The notes beneath the pieces are model-generated. The model was not told where the DNA came from. It was given only the letters and a program-made list of their open reading frames with translations, and did no database searches. Shown piece after piece: positions 16,089 through 26,573 of a DNA stretch of 64,000 nt (its first letter is position 1; each line of letters opens with the position of its first letter). Made by a program: the position numbers and the translations under genes. The stretch lies in NCBI GenBank assembly GCA_964637165.1, contig CAZWVI010000002.1:1-64000 (forward strand), written 5' to 3'. The stretch comes from CAZWVI01 sp964637165 (GTDB lineage: Bacteria; Planctomycetota; UBA1135).

Positions 16089-17685
16089 AGCGGCGACCCC
16101 AACGGTCGGTTACTCTAATCTCGATAGTGGATGGACCGTCCCAAATATCCGGAAACGCAAAATTTCCAAACCAAAGATGGGTGCTTGACTGTGGTTCTGG
16201 CATTTTTAGCCAGCGTTCGCCGCGAATTTTTTCTTCCTCTTTGAATAACTTGGCATAGATCGGATCCACTTGGTCGATACGTCCCAGTTTGAGCCATTCG
16301 CTTGAAGAATTGAATCGCATTTCAACTTTGTTGCGGGTGTCACCATTCCACACGTTTACCCATATCGGCAACAATTGTTGGTCGAAGCGAAAACGCTGAA
16401 GAGAGTTTGGAGGTTCGTGCGTCGGCTCTCCCACTAACACATGCATTTGCTTTTCCGGTTCCATGCCAGCCGCGCGGAAATCAAACATCCACTCACCATC
16501 ATTAAAGGTCCATTCAAGCCAACCGTTTGGCGAACCATCACGCATCAAGGTGTGGGGAATGCCCCTCTCATCTGGTTGTCCGGTCCACCAACTGCCGCAG
16601 GCCGTGACATGCACAACGTGTGAATGGTTTTCTTCTTTAGGCCAGCCGTGTTGCTCACCTAATTCATCAACCCGTTGAGTATGAGTGTGGCCTGAAACTG
16701 ACACCGAGTGTTTAAATTCGCCTAACAGTTCCAGAAGACCGGCGCTATTTTCGACACCACGCAATGGAATGTGCATTGCTGCAACAACTAATTTGTCTTT
16801 TGGTACTAAGGCTAAATCATTGCGCGCGAATTCAAGAGCTTGTTCGCTGAAGCGCGCTTCGTAGTGCGCTCCTTGCTCTGCGGTAATTTCTTCAGGAATA
16901 ACCCAGTCAACATCATCCAGAACTAAAAAGTGCACCGGTCCCCAATTAAAGGCGTAATTGGCCGGCCCAAAATTTGCGATGAAAGTTTCATTGGCGAGCG
17001 AGTCGTTAGCGGCATCAAAATTAATGTCGTGATTACCTAATACCATCCACCATGGCACGCCGCTTTCAGCTAAGGCCGCCGCGACATTCGGCAGGATTGA
17101 CAAATCATTAAAGGCAATGTCGCCGAGTGCCATGCCAAAGGCTCCGTCGAAATCGCGACATTCTTCCACTACGTCTTGTTTCATCCAGGCAACTTCTGTC
17201 AAATTGCGTGGTTGCGGATCACCGTACATTAACACGCGCAACTCATCACCCTCTGCTTGGGGTACTAATGGGAAGTTGATGCTTTTGGGCAACTTGCCGC
17301 TTGCTGAACTGCCAGAGTATTGGTGTTCAGTCGGCGATCCATTTGGTCGATGTACATAGTAGTAATTAGGGTTAAGGTTTTCATCGAGTGGTGTCATCCA
17401 ATCGCGGGGTTTAATTACAAAAATTTCAAAGCGCTGACCAAATTCATCTGGCGTAGGAATTTCTAATTGCCATTTTCCGTGCTTGTTGGTGGAGGTAACT
17501 TGCCAGCCGTTGCTGACTTGCACATTTGGAATTCCGCGTTCACCGTTATTTTTTAGACCGTCAGCGTTGGCATCATGAAATACGACACCGCGGACGTTTT
17601 TGGCGGAATGGTCTGGCGAGGAAGTGGTCGGTGCCACATGGCTAAGAAGACCTAAAGCTAAGGCAAGCAGGGGGAGAAGCCGCAT
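16066..17685 (-). CDS. secreted calcineurin-like metallophosphoesterase (MetallophosN/C type)
   Basis: 539 residues. Signal peptide MRLLPLLALALGLLSHVAP. An N-terminal beta-sandwich (GVVFHDANADGLKNNGERGIPNVQVS, about 35-130) is followed by a metallophosphoesterase domain with the metal motifs YGDPQPRN, LGDIAFND, LGNHDINFD, AAMHIPLRG and VSGHTHTQ, then a C-terminal beta domain (about 370-539). All core ligands appear present. Substrate unknown; exported relatives act on phosphoesters outside the cell. ATG 17685 is preferred over 17691 because TACCCT ends 6 nt upstream of it. Divergent from hutU. Confidence 0.88.
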   Translation of the reverse strand: MRLLPLLALALGLLSHVAPTTSSPDHSAKNVRGVVFHDANADGLKNNGERGIPNVQVSNGWQVTSTNKHGKWQLEIPTPDEFGQRFEIFVIKPRDWMTPLDENLNPNYYYVHRPNGSPTEHQYSGSSASGKLPKSINFPLVPQAEGDELRVLMYGDPQPRNLTEVAWMKQDVVEECRDFDGAFGMALGDIAFNDLSILPNVAAALAESGVPWWMVLGNHDINFDAANDSLANETFIANFGPANYAFNWGPVHFLVLDDVDWVIPEEITAEQGAHYEARFSEQALEFARNDLALVPKDKLVVAAMHIPLRGVENSAGLLELLGEFKHSVSVSGHTHTQRVDELGEQHGWPKEENHSHVVHVTACGSWWTGQPDERGIPHTLMRDGSPNGWLEWTFNDGEWMFDFRAAGMEPEKQMHVLVGEPTHEPPNSLQRFRFDQQLLPIWVNVWNGDTRNKVEMRFNSSSEWLKLGRIDQVDPIYAKLFKEEEKIRGERWLKMPEPQSSTHLWFGNFAFPDIWDGPSTIEIRVTDRWGRRFTELVSF

Positions 17686-17716
17686 ACCCATAGGGTAGCA
17701 AGGTTAAAATAATGAA

Positions 17717-19393
17717 ATGGCAACCACCCTCAACGCCGAACGCATTGTTCTGACTCCGGGCCCACAACCGTCGATTACCGGCACCGATCTGAATTGCAAG
17801 GATTGGCAAGCCGAAGCGGCGCTGCGCATGTTTTTGAATAACTTGCATGCGGACGTGGCCGAACGGCCTGAGGATTTAGTGGTTTACGGTGGTACCGGGC
17901 AGGCCGCTCGTAATTGGTCAGCGGCGCAAAAAATTGTCGACACCTTGCAACGTCTTGAAGTTGACGAAACGATGATGGTGCAAAGTGGCAAGCCGGTCGC
18001 CGTTTTTAAAACACACGCCCATGCTCCAAAAGTTTTAATTGCCAACTCAAACTTGGTCGGCAAGTGGGCGAATTGGGATCACTTTCGTGATTTAGCTGAT
18101 CGTGGCCTGATGATGTATGGCCAGATGACTGCCGGGTCTTGGATTTACATCGGCACCCAAGGAATTTTGCAGGGTACTTATGAAACTTTGGCGGTGTTAG
18201 CCAATCAGCGTGGCGGTTCACTTAAGAACACATTGACGGTCACTGCTGGATTGGGCGGCATGGGTGGAGCTCAACCGCTTGCGGTAACGATGAATGAAGG
18301 CACCTGTTTGATTGCAGATGTCGAGCAAAGCCGCATCGATTTTCGATTACGTACAAAATATTTAGATGAGTGTGCGCCAGACTTGGATAGTGCGCTTGCC
18401 CGGGCGATTCAAGCTAAAGAGAATGGCGAGGCAGTAAGTATCGGAGTTTGCTGCAATGCCACAGAACTTTTACAAGCATTGGTAGATCGCGAAATAACTC
18501 CAGAAGTTTTGACCGACCAAACAAGCGCACATGATCCCTTAGATGGTTATGTTCCTGATGGAATAAGTTTTTCTCAAGCGATTGAGTTGCGTGGGCGCGA
18601 TAAAGTCGAATACCAACGCCAGTCATTTCGCACTATGGGCCGTCACGTTGAATTAATGTTGGAGTTGCAAAAACGTGGTGCGGAAACTTTTGATTATGGA
18701 AACAACCTGCGCGCTTTTGCCAAGGAAGAAGCGGGGGTAGAGAATGCCTTTGATTTTCCAGGCTTTGTGCCGGCCTATATTCGCCCTCTTTTCTGTGAGG
18801 GCATGGGTCCGTTTCGTTGGTGTGCTTTGTCGGGCGACCCGGAAGACATTCGTAAAACTGATGAAGCAATTTTGCGCTTGTTCCCTGAGAAGGAGAGCTT
18901 GTGTCGCTGGATAAAAATGGCCGGCGAAAAAGTTGCTTTCCAAGGTCTGCCATGCCGAATTTGCTGGCTTGGATATGGCGAACGCCACATTGCCGGTTTG
19001 GAATTTAATCGCATGGTGCGTGATGGCGAATTGTCAGCGCCGATTGTGTTAGGTCGCGATCACCTGGATTGCGGCTCGGTGGCAAGCCCTAATCGCGAAA
19101 CTGAGGCAATGAAAGATGGCACTGACGCAGTTGCTGATTGGCCACTGCTTAACGGTATGTTGGCGGTCGCCTCGGGCGCGTCTTGGGTCAGTATGCATCA
19201 TGGTGGAGGAGTTGGCATTGGTTACTCGCAACACTCCGGACAAGTTTGTGTTTGTGATGGAAGTCCTGAAGCAGACGTCCGCTTGCGCGCAGTTTTAACT
19301 AACGACCCTGGTACTGGAGTCGTTCGCCACGTCGATGCTGGTTACGACGATGCAATCCGGTGCATGAAGGAGCGCGGGGTAGACGTTCCATAA
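17717..19393 (+). CDS. hutU: urocanate hydratase
   Basis: 558 residues, normal for the family. NAD+-dependent hydration of urocanate to imidazolonepropionate, the second step of histidine catabolism. Conserved blocks: DLVVYGGTGQAARNW, VLIANSNLVGKWANW, WIYIGTQGILQGTYET, LGGMGGAQPLA, FQGLPCRICWLGYGER (probable catalytic Cys in RICW), GRDHLDCGSVASPNRETEAM and HHGGGVGIGYSQHSG. In the substrate-proximal DHLDxGSV block the commonly found Ser is Cys here. The ATG at 17717 is 6 nt after TAAAAT. hutH (3974) is unlinked, so the pathway is not one operon here. Confidence 0.95.
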   Translation: MATTLNAERIVLTPGPQPSITGTDLNCKDWQAEAALRMFLNNLHADVAERPEDLVVYGGTGQAARNWSAAQKIVDTLQRLEVDETMMVQSGKPVAVFKTHAHAPKVLIANSNLVGKWANWDHFRDLADRGLMMYGQMTAGSWIYIGTQGILQGTYETLAVLANQRGGSLKNTLTVTAGLGGMGGAQPLAVTMNEGTCLIADVEQSRIDFRLRTKYLDECAPDLDSALARAIQAKENGEAVSIGVCCNATELLQALVDREITPEVLTDQTSAHDPLDGYVPDGISFSQAIELRGRDKVEYQRQSFRTMGRHVELMLELQKRGAETFDYGNNLRAFAKEEAGVENAFDFPGFVPAYIRPLFCEGMGPFRWCALSGDPEDIRKTDEAILRLFPEKESLCRWIKMAGEKVAFQGLPCRICWLGYGERHIAGLEFNRMVRDGELSAPIVLGRDHLDCGSVASPNRETEAMKDGTDAVADWPLLNGMLAVASGASWVSMHHGGGVGIGYSQHSGQVCVCDGSPEADVRLRAVLTNDPGTGVVRHVDAGYDDAIRCMKERGVDVP

Positions 19394-19427
19394 GACCCGG
19401 ATTCAGAATTTGTGATATAGTGAGATA

Positions 19428-20960
19428 ATGATTTTACTCGCATTTATCAGTTTTCTTTGTTTCCTCGTTCCTGGTAATGCTCAGTCGCATGCTGGTGATG
19501 GCTCGCCAGGTAGTGGTGGGCTAGTTCCGGAGTTGAGTTCGGCTCAAGCGTGGATGGGAAGACCAAGTTTTTCAGTGCGAGTTGAAAATACTTTGGGTGG
19601 CACCACTGGAGTTTTTGGAATATCCGCTGCCCCAGGTGCGACAACTTGGAATGGTGCGCCAGTTTGGTTGGACACCTCACAACTTTTGTTTAGCACTCCA
19701 ATTTCGATGGGCGGTAGTGCCGGTATTCCGGGAGTTGGATTTGTCGATATTCCATTAAACATACCTGCACCGAGCGTGGCCATGGCAGGTCGTAGTTTTT
19801 GGGCGCAAGCTGCAATTTTCGATCCGGTCGCCGCCCCGGCTGGAGTGTGTACATCAAATGCAATTGAATTAACATTAACCATGCGCCCAAGTGTTTTTGT
19901 TGGAGCAAACGTTGGTCGCCCCTCAGATTGGTGGATGCTTGACGGCCCAAACATGGTGCTAAGTGATACCGGTACTGTTCCCTTCAACATTCATGGAATG
20001 TCATCTCGGATTGGTGGGCTCGACCAATACATGTCAGTTTTTGACGAAGGCATTTTCCACGGCGATTCTCGTTCAGGTACCTTGCAATGGACAAAGATTT
20101 GGAATGGTGCAACCGGCTTCATGGAAGGTTGCGAATTGGACGAGGAGCGCAATATAGTTTGGACTTTGGGGACAGATGCAAATGCTAACTACGAACTTCA
20201 TGGTATTGACGTGGACGTTACATCGCCTGGTTTCGGAACAACGGTTGCTAAAACTTCTGGTGTTGGTGCGGTCGGACCAGTTCAACCTTGGTCGTTAAGT
20301 CCGGACGGCAAAACTGCGGCAGTTGTGAAGATTTTGTCGGATAGTATTTATCTATGGGATTTAGATCCAGCCTCATCAACCTATATGCAAAACACCGCCG
20401 TGCTTGATTGTCCGGCACACAACAATTCTCCACTACATTTGGTTACAACCGTTAAATACTCGCCAGATGGAAAAGAATTGGTTGCTTTAGTTCAGCATGC
20501 TGGTGCTTACAACGGTGAAGTTGGTCGCTATGACATTGCTGCTGGAACTTGGATTGATCACAACTCAAATTCTTTCGGAACCCAATGTCTAGGTGATAAC
20601 AGCAATCCTCAAGTTTTATTCGGCGCGGCACCAACTGGTGTAACTATTGCAAATGATGGCACCATATACGTGTCGGGATTTGCCGACCGTTTAGGCCCAG
20701 GTCAAGGCGTTGATGGTTGGATGGGGCGACTTGACCTTACATCTCTGAGTGGAAATGCTGTTACTTGGACGGCCTACACCGCCGGTACTGTTTATGACGC
20801 TTGGCGCTGCAGCCTTAACCGTGAAGGCACTGTGATTGCGGTTGGCACCCCGAGTGATTCAAATGGCGACATTCAATTTATTGATGCTCACTCGCTAACA
20901 TTCTTGGGCGCAGAAGTGTTGCCGGGTTCTCGGAACATTAGCAACATTACTTGGCGCTAG
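19428..20960 (+). CDS. secreted beta-propeller-like protein, function unknown
   Basis: 510 residues. Signal peptide MILLAFISFLCFLVPGNAQS; an N-terminal Ig/lectin-like part (about 20-150) resembling the repeat domain common in exported planctomycete proteins; then WD/YVTN-like segments (ERNIVWTLG, WSLSPDGKTAAVV, SIYLWDLDP, KYSPDGKELVALV, NREGTVIAVGTPSDSNGDI) suggesting a beta-propeller. No catalytic residues recognised. The -10-like TATAGT lies 6 nt before the ATG. Its stop codon TAG is also the start of the TAGAAT preceding the next gene. Confidence 0.6.
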   Translation: MILLAFISFLCFLVPGNAQSHAGDGSPGSGGLVPELSSAQAWMGRPSFSVRVENTLGGTTGVFGISAAPGATTWNGAPVWLDTSQLLFSTPISMGGSAGIPGVGFVDIPLNIPAPSVAMAGRSFWAQAAIFDPVAAPAGVCTSNAIELTLTMRPSVFVGANVGRPSDWWMLDGPNMVLSDTGTVPFNIHGMSSRIGGLDQYMSVFDEGIFHGDSRSGTLQWTKIWNGATGFMEGCELDEERNIVWTLGTDANANYELHGIDVDVTSPGFGTTVAKTSGVGAVGPVQPWSLSPDGKTAAVVKILSDSIYLWDLDPASSTYMQNTAVLDCPAHNNSPLHLVTTVKYSPDGKELVALVQHAGAYNGEVGRYDIAAGTWIDHNSNSFGTQCLGDNSNPQVLFGAAPTGVTIANDGTIYVSGFADRLGPGQGVDGWMGRLDLTSLSGNAVTWTAYTAGTVYDAWRCSLNREGTVIAVGTPSDSNGDIQFIDAHSLTFLGAEVLPGSRNISNITWR

Positions 20961-20963
20961 AAT
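20958..20963 (+). promoter_or_regulatory. -10 element TAGAAT overlapping a stop codon
   Basis: TAGAAT begins with the TAG stop of the preceding gene and ends 6 nt before the ATG at 20970. The same overlap of stop codon and promoter occurs at hutH (3961-3966). It implies that the FG-GAP gene has its own start although only 9 nt separate the two genes. Confidence 0.5.
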
Positions 20964-20969
20964 GATTGC

Positions 20970-23192
20970 ATGGTTGGACTCCATGCGCTAGTTTCGTTCG
21001 CGTTCCTTTGCTTTGTTCAAGAAGGTGAAAACTTCCTTGAACAAGCAAAATCGTTGCGCGAAAAAAAAGCTTGGTCTGAGTTGACGACTCTTGCCCAGTC
21101 GCAAATGGTTGCCAATGAAAATTTGGCTCTGGGATTTTTGGCAATTGCTCAAGCTGGGAATAAAGAGTTTGAATCGGCGACCCTTAGCCTGAAGAAAATT
21201 GCCGCCAAAGGTATTGACCTTGATTTAGCAATTGATGGTTTCGGGTCGCCACTGGTTGAAGTAATCAACACTACTTATTCGCATTGTTGGGCCAACTTTG
21301 ATCCGGCATTTAACCGCAAATGTTGGGGGGCTATATTTTCCGCCTTCCCAGAGAGTGAATATTCCCCAGTGGCAGCGTCGCGTTTACTGATGGCGGCTTT
21401 AAAAGATGACAACCGCCAAGAGATAAGTGAATATGAGCACTTCTTTTCGCAACGAGTAGCCAATGCTGATTTGGACAATAGGTACCTTGACGCGTATTTA
21501 AACGCCAACCGCAGCAATTCAAAGGTATTGGCGCTGTCTGAAAAAGCTTGGGCTGTCGCGTGGCGAGCGGCGGCGGCGAGCCATGAGTATTCGGGGAAGA
21601 TTACAGGTCCGTGCGAGTCCGAGCAACAAGCCCAAGCGCGCCGTGAATGCGAATTGGATACAGATAATGCGTTCAATAATTTGGCTAAAGCGACAATGCT
21701 GTTAGGTGGAGAGTTGCTAGAGGAAAGTCCTCTTTTTGAAATGGAAGCACAGCCATCGGTATCGTTTGAAGATGTTACCGATAAAATTGGGCTGTCAGGA
21801 ATAAAGGAAACGCGGGTGGCTGCTGCCGATTTTGACAACGATGGCGACCCCGATCTTTCTTTTGGCGGTCGCCTTTTTATGAACCATAATGGAAAATATC
21901 AGGAAGTAACTAAGGAGCGTGGAATTGCCCATAAAGGCGCCGCTTCGGCTTTTGGAGACTTTGACGGTGATGGAGTTCTTGATTTACTGATTGCTAAAAG
22001 CGGCACCTCGGTGCTTTACCGTAATTTGGGCAAGCGGGGGAAGTACTCATTTGAAGATGTAAGTGAGAGTAGTGGACTATCCGCTGTGAAAATGGCGGCG
22101 ACCCCCGAGGGAATAGCTTGGGTAGATGTCGATGACGATGGCGACTTGGATATTTACATGGCGCTCTATGAAGGACCAGTTGGTGAAGGTCACCCAGATG
22201 TCTTGTTAATCAATAATGGCGACGGAGTTTTCATCGACATGTCACTTTCGGCTGGGTTAAATAAAAAAAATTCTTTTTGCGGGCGAGGAGTGTCGCCGTG
22301 CGATATTGATGGAGATGGCGACAGTGAAATTTTTGTTTCAAACTATCGCTTGAATGAAAATCGTTTATTAAGTTGGGATGATGGATTATTGGTGGACGGA
22401 TCTGAAAATCACGGGGTAAAAGGTATGCGTGAGCCAGCCGATGGTAATTACTTTGGCCACACAATTGGGTCCTGTTGGGGTGATATCGATAATGATGGTG
22501 ACATGGATTTATTTTCGGCGAATTTGGCGCACCCGAGATTTGTTAGGCAGGGGTTTTCCAACCTGTCTTTTCTTGGATTGCAACAAGCCGATGGAACCTT
22601 CCAAAATATTTATGCGAAGAGCGGTATTCGTTTCCAAGAAACCCATTCCGATCCAGCCTTTATTGACATTGACAATGATGGTGATTTGGATTTGTCAATT
22701 ACCTGTGTTTATGAAGGAGTGCCTTCCGCGCTTTATCAAAATGACGGAGCTGGCAATTTTATGCCAATTACATTTCGTTCAGGGGCGGCAATCTTCCATG
22801 GTTGGGGACAAAGTTGGTTAGATATAAATGCCGATGGATTCCTTGATGTGATTTACGCTTCGAGTAACGGGGTGCGCGCATTTATTAACTCAGGCAACGA
22901 TAATCATTATTTCCGAGTAAAACTGACATCAAAGGGTAAAGACCCTTCGGCCTTTGGCGCGATTGTAAAAGTGACCACGAGCGATGCAGAAATTCCAAAA
23001 AGTGTAACCTCCCATTTGCTGAACACGCGCGGCACATCTTCGCAAGACGAGCCAATTTTACATTTTGGTTTGGGCGACTATTCTGGTCGTTTAAAAATTG
23101 ACGTGCGCTGGCCGGATTCTGATTTGCACCAACGGAAAACGCCCAAGTCAGACCGACTCTATAAAGTTAAGCAAACTAAGCGGGCAAAGTAG
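20970..23192 (+). CDS. exported FG-GAP/VCBS repeat protein with ASPIC/UnbV domain
   Basis: 740 residues. Signal peptide (MVGLHALVSFAFLCFV), an alpha-helical TPR-like region (about 20-260), then FG-GAP repeats with Ca2+-binding Asp loops: DFDNDGDPDLSF, DFDGDGVLDLLIA, DVDDDGDLDIYMA, DIDGDGDSEIFVS, DIDNDGDMDLFSA, DIDNDGDLDLSIT and DINADGFLDVIYA. The C-terminal 80 residues (NHYFRVKLTSKGKDPSAFGAIVKVTT, LHFGLGDYSG) are an ASPIC/UnbV domain, as in CRTAC1-like proteins. Probably a surface beta-propeller; ligand unknown. Leaderless-type start. It overlaps the convergent PhyH gene by 17 nt. Confidence 0.85.
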   Translation: MVGLHALVSFAFLCFVQEGENFLEQAKSLREKKAWSELTTLAQSQMVANENLALGFLAIAQAGNKEFESATLSLKKIAAKGIDLDLAIDGFGSPLVEVINTTYSHCWANFDPAFNRKCWGAIFSAFPESEYSPVAASRLLMAALKDDNRQEISEYEHFFSQRVANADLDNRYLDAYLNANRSNSKVLALSEKAWAVAWRAAAASHEYSGKITGPCESEQQAQARRECELDTDNAFNNLAKATMLLGGELLEESPLFEMEAQPSVSFEDVTDKIGLSGIKETRVAAADFDNDGDPDLSFGGRLFMNHNGKYQEVTKERGIAHKGAASAFGDFDGDGVLDLLIAKSGTSVLYRNLGKRGKYSFEDVSESSGLSAVKMAATPEGIAWVDVDDDGDLDIYMALYEGPVGEGHPDVLLINNGDGVFIDMSLSAGLNKKNSFCGRGVSPCDIDGDGDSEIFVSNYRLNENRLLSWDDGLLVDGSENHGVKGMREPADGNYFGHTIGSCWGDIDNDGDMDLFSANLAHPRFVRQGFSNLSFLGLQQADGTFQNIYAKSGIRFQETHSDPAFIDIDNDGDLDLSITCVYEGVPSALYQNDGAGNFMPITFRSGAAIFHGWGQSWLDINADGFLDVIYASSNGVRAFINSGNDNHYFRVKLTSKGKDPSAFGAIVKVTTSDAEIPKSVTSHLLNTRGTSSQDEPILHFGLGDYSGRLKIDVRWPDSDLHQRKTPKSDRLYKVKQTKRAK

Positions 23193-23979
23193 GGAATAAC
23201 TCTGCGGGTAAGCAATCCCCAGTGCTTAACTTCAGTTCAGGATAAGGTGGCGAGGTGCGACCTGGGCGCTGATGAAAGACCATGTCGTCGCCTAGCCACC
23301 GCCAAGCAATCGCCCGCCGCGGTCCTTCCAGTTTGGCGGCGCTAGTTCCATGTAGTGTGCGAAAATCAAACATTACTGCGTCTCCCGGCTGACACTCCCA
23401 GCGCAATATTTTCATTTTCATCTCTTCACTAGAAAGATTAGGAATTTCTGAATAGTCGCCGCTTGGATAGTCGTAATTGCTGTTGTCAAGAAAACGTTTT
23501 GGGTAATAGGTTTTTCCTGACAAGTGGGAGCCAGCAACAAATTGAACGGCATTTGGCAAAGGCACTGGATCAAGAGCTATCCAAATACTGGCCGATTGGG
23601 TCCCTTCAACGCAGTAATAAGAAATATCGTGATGCCAAGGTGTGGCTTTTGCAGTGCCGGCCGACTTCATAACTAAGTGTTCATGAAACAAGCGAGCGCG
23701 GCATTGCATGGCCTGCTCAGCAATTGCGGAACATGGTGATTGGGTAGCAAATTCATGGTATTCGGAAATGCGTTGCCAGTTGCAATAGTCATCAAGAAAT
23801 CTGCCTCGGCCTTCTTCTTGAATGCTATCGGTAGCAAATTCTCCTGGCGAAGTTAGGTTCTTTTCGACCCCTGCTCTTAGCAGGTCCACCCAATCTTTGA
23901 ACACTCCAGGTAAAGGAATGATTCCATCAACACCATATTGGTGCGCTTGTTCAGCAGTTAGATTCAGTTGTTTAACCAT
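23176..23979 (-). CDS. phytanoyl-CoA dioxygenase (PhyH) family protein
   Basis: 267 residues. A cytoplasmic Fe(II)/2-oxoglutarate-dependent dioxygenase-type protein. Seen: WHHDISYYCVEG (HxD iron ligands), DFRTLHGTSAA (distal His) and RRAIAWRWLGDD (Arg for 2-oxoglutarate). The metal triad appears intact, so it is probably active; the substrate is not predictable because bacterial PhyH proteins act on many compounds. TATCCT ends 6 nt before the ATG, matching the local promoter pattern. Divergent from the UGA-containing FG-GAP gene at 24015. Confidence 0.85.
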   Translation of the reverse strand: MVKQLNLTAEQAHQYGVDGIIPLPGVFKDWVDLLRAGVEKNLTSPGEFATDSIQEEGRGRFLDDYCNWQRISEYHEFATQSPCSAIAEQAMQCRARLFHEHLVMKSAGTAKATPWHHDISYYCVEGTQSASIWIALDPVPLPNAVQFVAGSHLSGKTYYPKRFLDNSNYDYPSGDYSEIPNLSSEEMKMKILRWECQPGDAVMFDFRTLHGTSAAKLEGPRRAIAWRWLGDDMVFHQRPGRTSPPYPELKLSTGDCLPAELFPTLPA

Positions 23980-24014
23980 AAATACAGGATAACAATAATT
24001 GCTATTCTATAGGC

Positions 24015-26552
24015 ATGTTCACAACCCTGCTCGTCTTGGCCAGCATTCAATTGGCGCCACCAACACGTTTGCAGTCAGCCGGCGAATTAATTGACGTGAC
24101 GGTCGGCCACGCTGCCCCTTATCTATTTGATGTTAACCAAGATGGATTGTTGGACTTGCTGGTGGGAGAGTTTGGCGATGCTGACTTTCCAACTGAACGC
24201 CTCCCTAAGCAGTACGCTGATACAGAGCCCGGCCGGTACAGCCAAGGCAAATTGCGAATTTATCTAAACAATGGAACTGCTCGCCATCCCCAATACAGCG
24301 AATTCACTTATTTGAAGGCCGGCGCCGAAGACGCTTCGGTCCCAACCACCTGATGCGTGTGCTTTTGTCCACAGTTTGTGGACTACGATGCAGATGGGGA
24401 CATTGACATTATTGCTGGCTCTTACACCGGAGAAATCTGGTTGTTCGAAATGGTCGGCGAAGAATTAAGGCAAGGTGTTTACTTGAGGGACGAAACCGGC
24501 GAAGTAATGAATGTTGGAATTTCTGTCACTCCCGAGTTGCACGACTTTGACCGAGATGGCGATCTCGACATGTTGGTGGGAACTAGAAGTAGTGGAGTGT
24601 TTATCTTTAACAATAATGGCACCTCAACAAAACCACGATGGTCGAATAGTGGTTCGATTCTTTTATCTAGTGACGGAAAAAAAATAGAAGGGTCAAACGC
24701 CCATCTTGCAGACTGGAATGGCGATGGCCGTAAAGATTTAATTGTCGGTAGCGAGTGGGGTGAGGTTAAGTGGCATCAAAATATTTCTTTGGCCGGTGGA
24801 TTGGAATTTTCCGTGGGCCGCGATTTAATTGCTCGTTCTCAATTTGAGGAACGCACCGAAGAGCAGGGTGTGGTTGCCCCAGGAAGCCGCACCAAGGTTC
24901 ACGTGGCGGATTGGAATGCTGATGGTCAAGTTGATTTGTTGGTTGGTGATGTTGGTTGGTTAAGCTATCAGTTGCCACCATTGACTGAGGCTGAGCGTGA
25001 GGAGAAGCGCGCCTATAAGCCAATTTATGAACAAGCCGAGGAAGAATATCAAAAGGTTGTAGATGAACGCAATTTATACGTTGGCATGAGCGATGGAATA
25101 CCTGAAGATGTGCTGGAAAGATATGACCAAGCATTGGATGAATATTTGGAATACGCATCAAAATGGAACGGCTATAAACGTGAACGCACCAACACCCATG
25201 GTTGGGTGTGGTTGTATTTACGCGACAAGACAGTCCACTCGGTTTCTGACATTAGTCAGGAGTTTAGTTTTTATATGGACGGTCGCTTTGCCAAACAATA
25301 TTTGTCAGGCCTTGGAAAAGACGTTCGCAACTGGGGAAGCTTGGCCAAGTTGGATTTAAGTAACGCCAACTTACTAGTCTTAACTCAAGGTAATTACCGT
25401 ATTCCATATTCTGAAGAGGCCATCGCTAACATTGACACATTTCTAGCCAGTGGTGGAACTGTGTTATTGATGATGACCCCCTTAAGCGCAAGGCATAGCA
25501 TCGATTACAACGCATCACCTGGTCACGTAATTGGTGACAAGTATGGCGTGCGCATGGGCCGCTACCTTAATTTCGAGGACGCTTCGTTGTGGAATATAGA
25601 AAATGAAAACCAACAACGGCAAGCCATGTTGGCTTGGCGTAAAGTCGGCAAAGGGAATTTTTTGTTTGGCAGTCGCAATTTATTTGGGCACAAACCGGAC
25701 GCATCAGACCCGATCAACGCAGAGTGGATAACTCCAATGCTGCTGAAATTAACCGCCAGTAAATATGTAAACCCTAAGGCCGACTTAAGGGGGCCGTGGG
25801 CAGAACACGAGGAGCAGATTGGACCCTTAGTCTTGGAGTACCATGATGGAACCGCTCCCATGGCAAGTGCGATTGGCGAGGAGTATGCGCTGATTAAGCC
25901 ACATTTGGTAGACATCACTGGTGTTCAACCATCTCCAGGAATGATTAAGCGATTACTCGTACTGCCCACTGGTGGTGGCGGCTTTTCAAGTGGCGCACGT
26001 ATTGCAATTGGGGCGTGGTGGGGAAATTATCCCGACCAGCGTTATGGCATGGTTGAGTTGATTGGGCACGAAGCTGGCCATTCGTGGGTGCTTCCTTTTG
26101 CTGAGCCATTGTGGAATGAACCAATCGCAACTTGGTTAGGCATTCAAGTTGCCAGGCGTTTGGGGGCGCTAGAAGAACTAGAAAATCCAGGCAATGAGTC
26201 GGTGCTAAGTGCTCGCGCAAACACAACCTTGTCCAAGCAAATTGCCAAGGCGCGTAAGCTTGACCCAAATATGGATAGCATTAACCCATTGGCCGAAGAT
26301 GCGCCACGCGATTTAGTCTGGGGTAAGTCATACTTCGTGTTTGAAGAATTGGAAAAACAATTTGGCCCCGGTGCAATGGCTAAATACTTTCAAATGAAAC
26401 GCGCAACTTTACAAGGCGACCGCCAAAGTTACAGCATGGATGACTGCGTAGCGATTTGGAGTCGCGCGCTCGGCGAGAATTTATTTCCTTGGTTTCAGCA
26501 ATTAGCGTTTGATGTCGACATCAGTAGAACTGACATCGACATCAATGAGTAG
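24015..26552 (+). CDS. candidate selenoprotein: FG-GAP repeats with C-terminal HExxH peptidase-like domain
   Basis: 845 residues when the in-frame UGA at 24351-24353 is read through as residue 113. Without read-through it splits into a 112-residue stub with a signal peptide (MFTTLLVLASIQLAPP) and a downstream part starting at GTG 24357. Both halves share frame, and FG-GAP repeats continue across the UGA (DVNQDGLLDLLVGEF before, DYDADGDIDIIAGSY just after), so this is one gene. Context is PTT-U-CVCFCPQF, in a Cys-rich loop. Later parts: further FG-GAP repeats, a helical insert (about 310-400), a glutamine-amidotransferase-like segment (TFLASGGTVLLMM), and GHEAGHSWVLPFAEPLWNEP (His685, Glu686, His689, Glu702), an intact gluzincin-type site. 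TATTCT ends 6 nt before the ATG. A nonsense mutation is the alternative. Confidence 0.72.
24367..24383 (+). promoter_or_regulatory. SECIS-like hairpin downstream of UGA 24351
   Basis: GTCCACA-GTT-TGTGGAC forms a perfect 7-bp stem with a 3-base loop beginning with G, starting 13 nt after the UGA. Short stems with G at loop position 1 or 2 at this distance are what bacterial SelB recognises. The other three firm UGA sites have similar hairpins. Confidence 0.65.
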
Positions 26553-26573
26553 TCGCTAGTTAAAACTTAAAGT

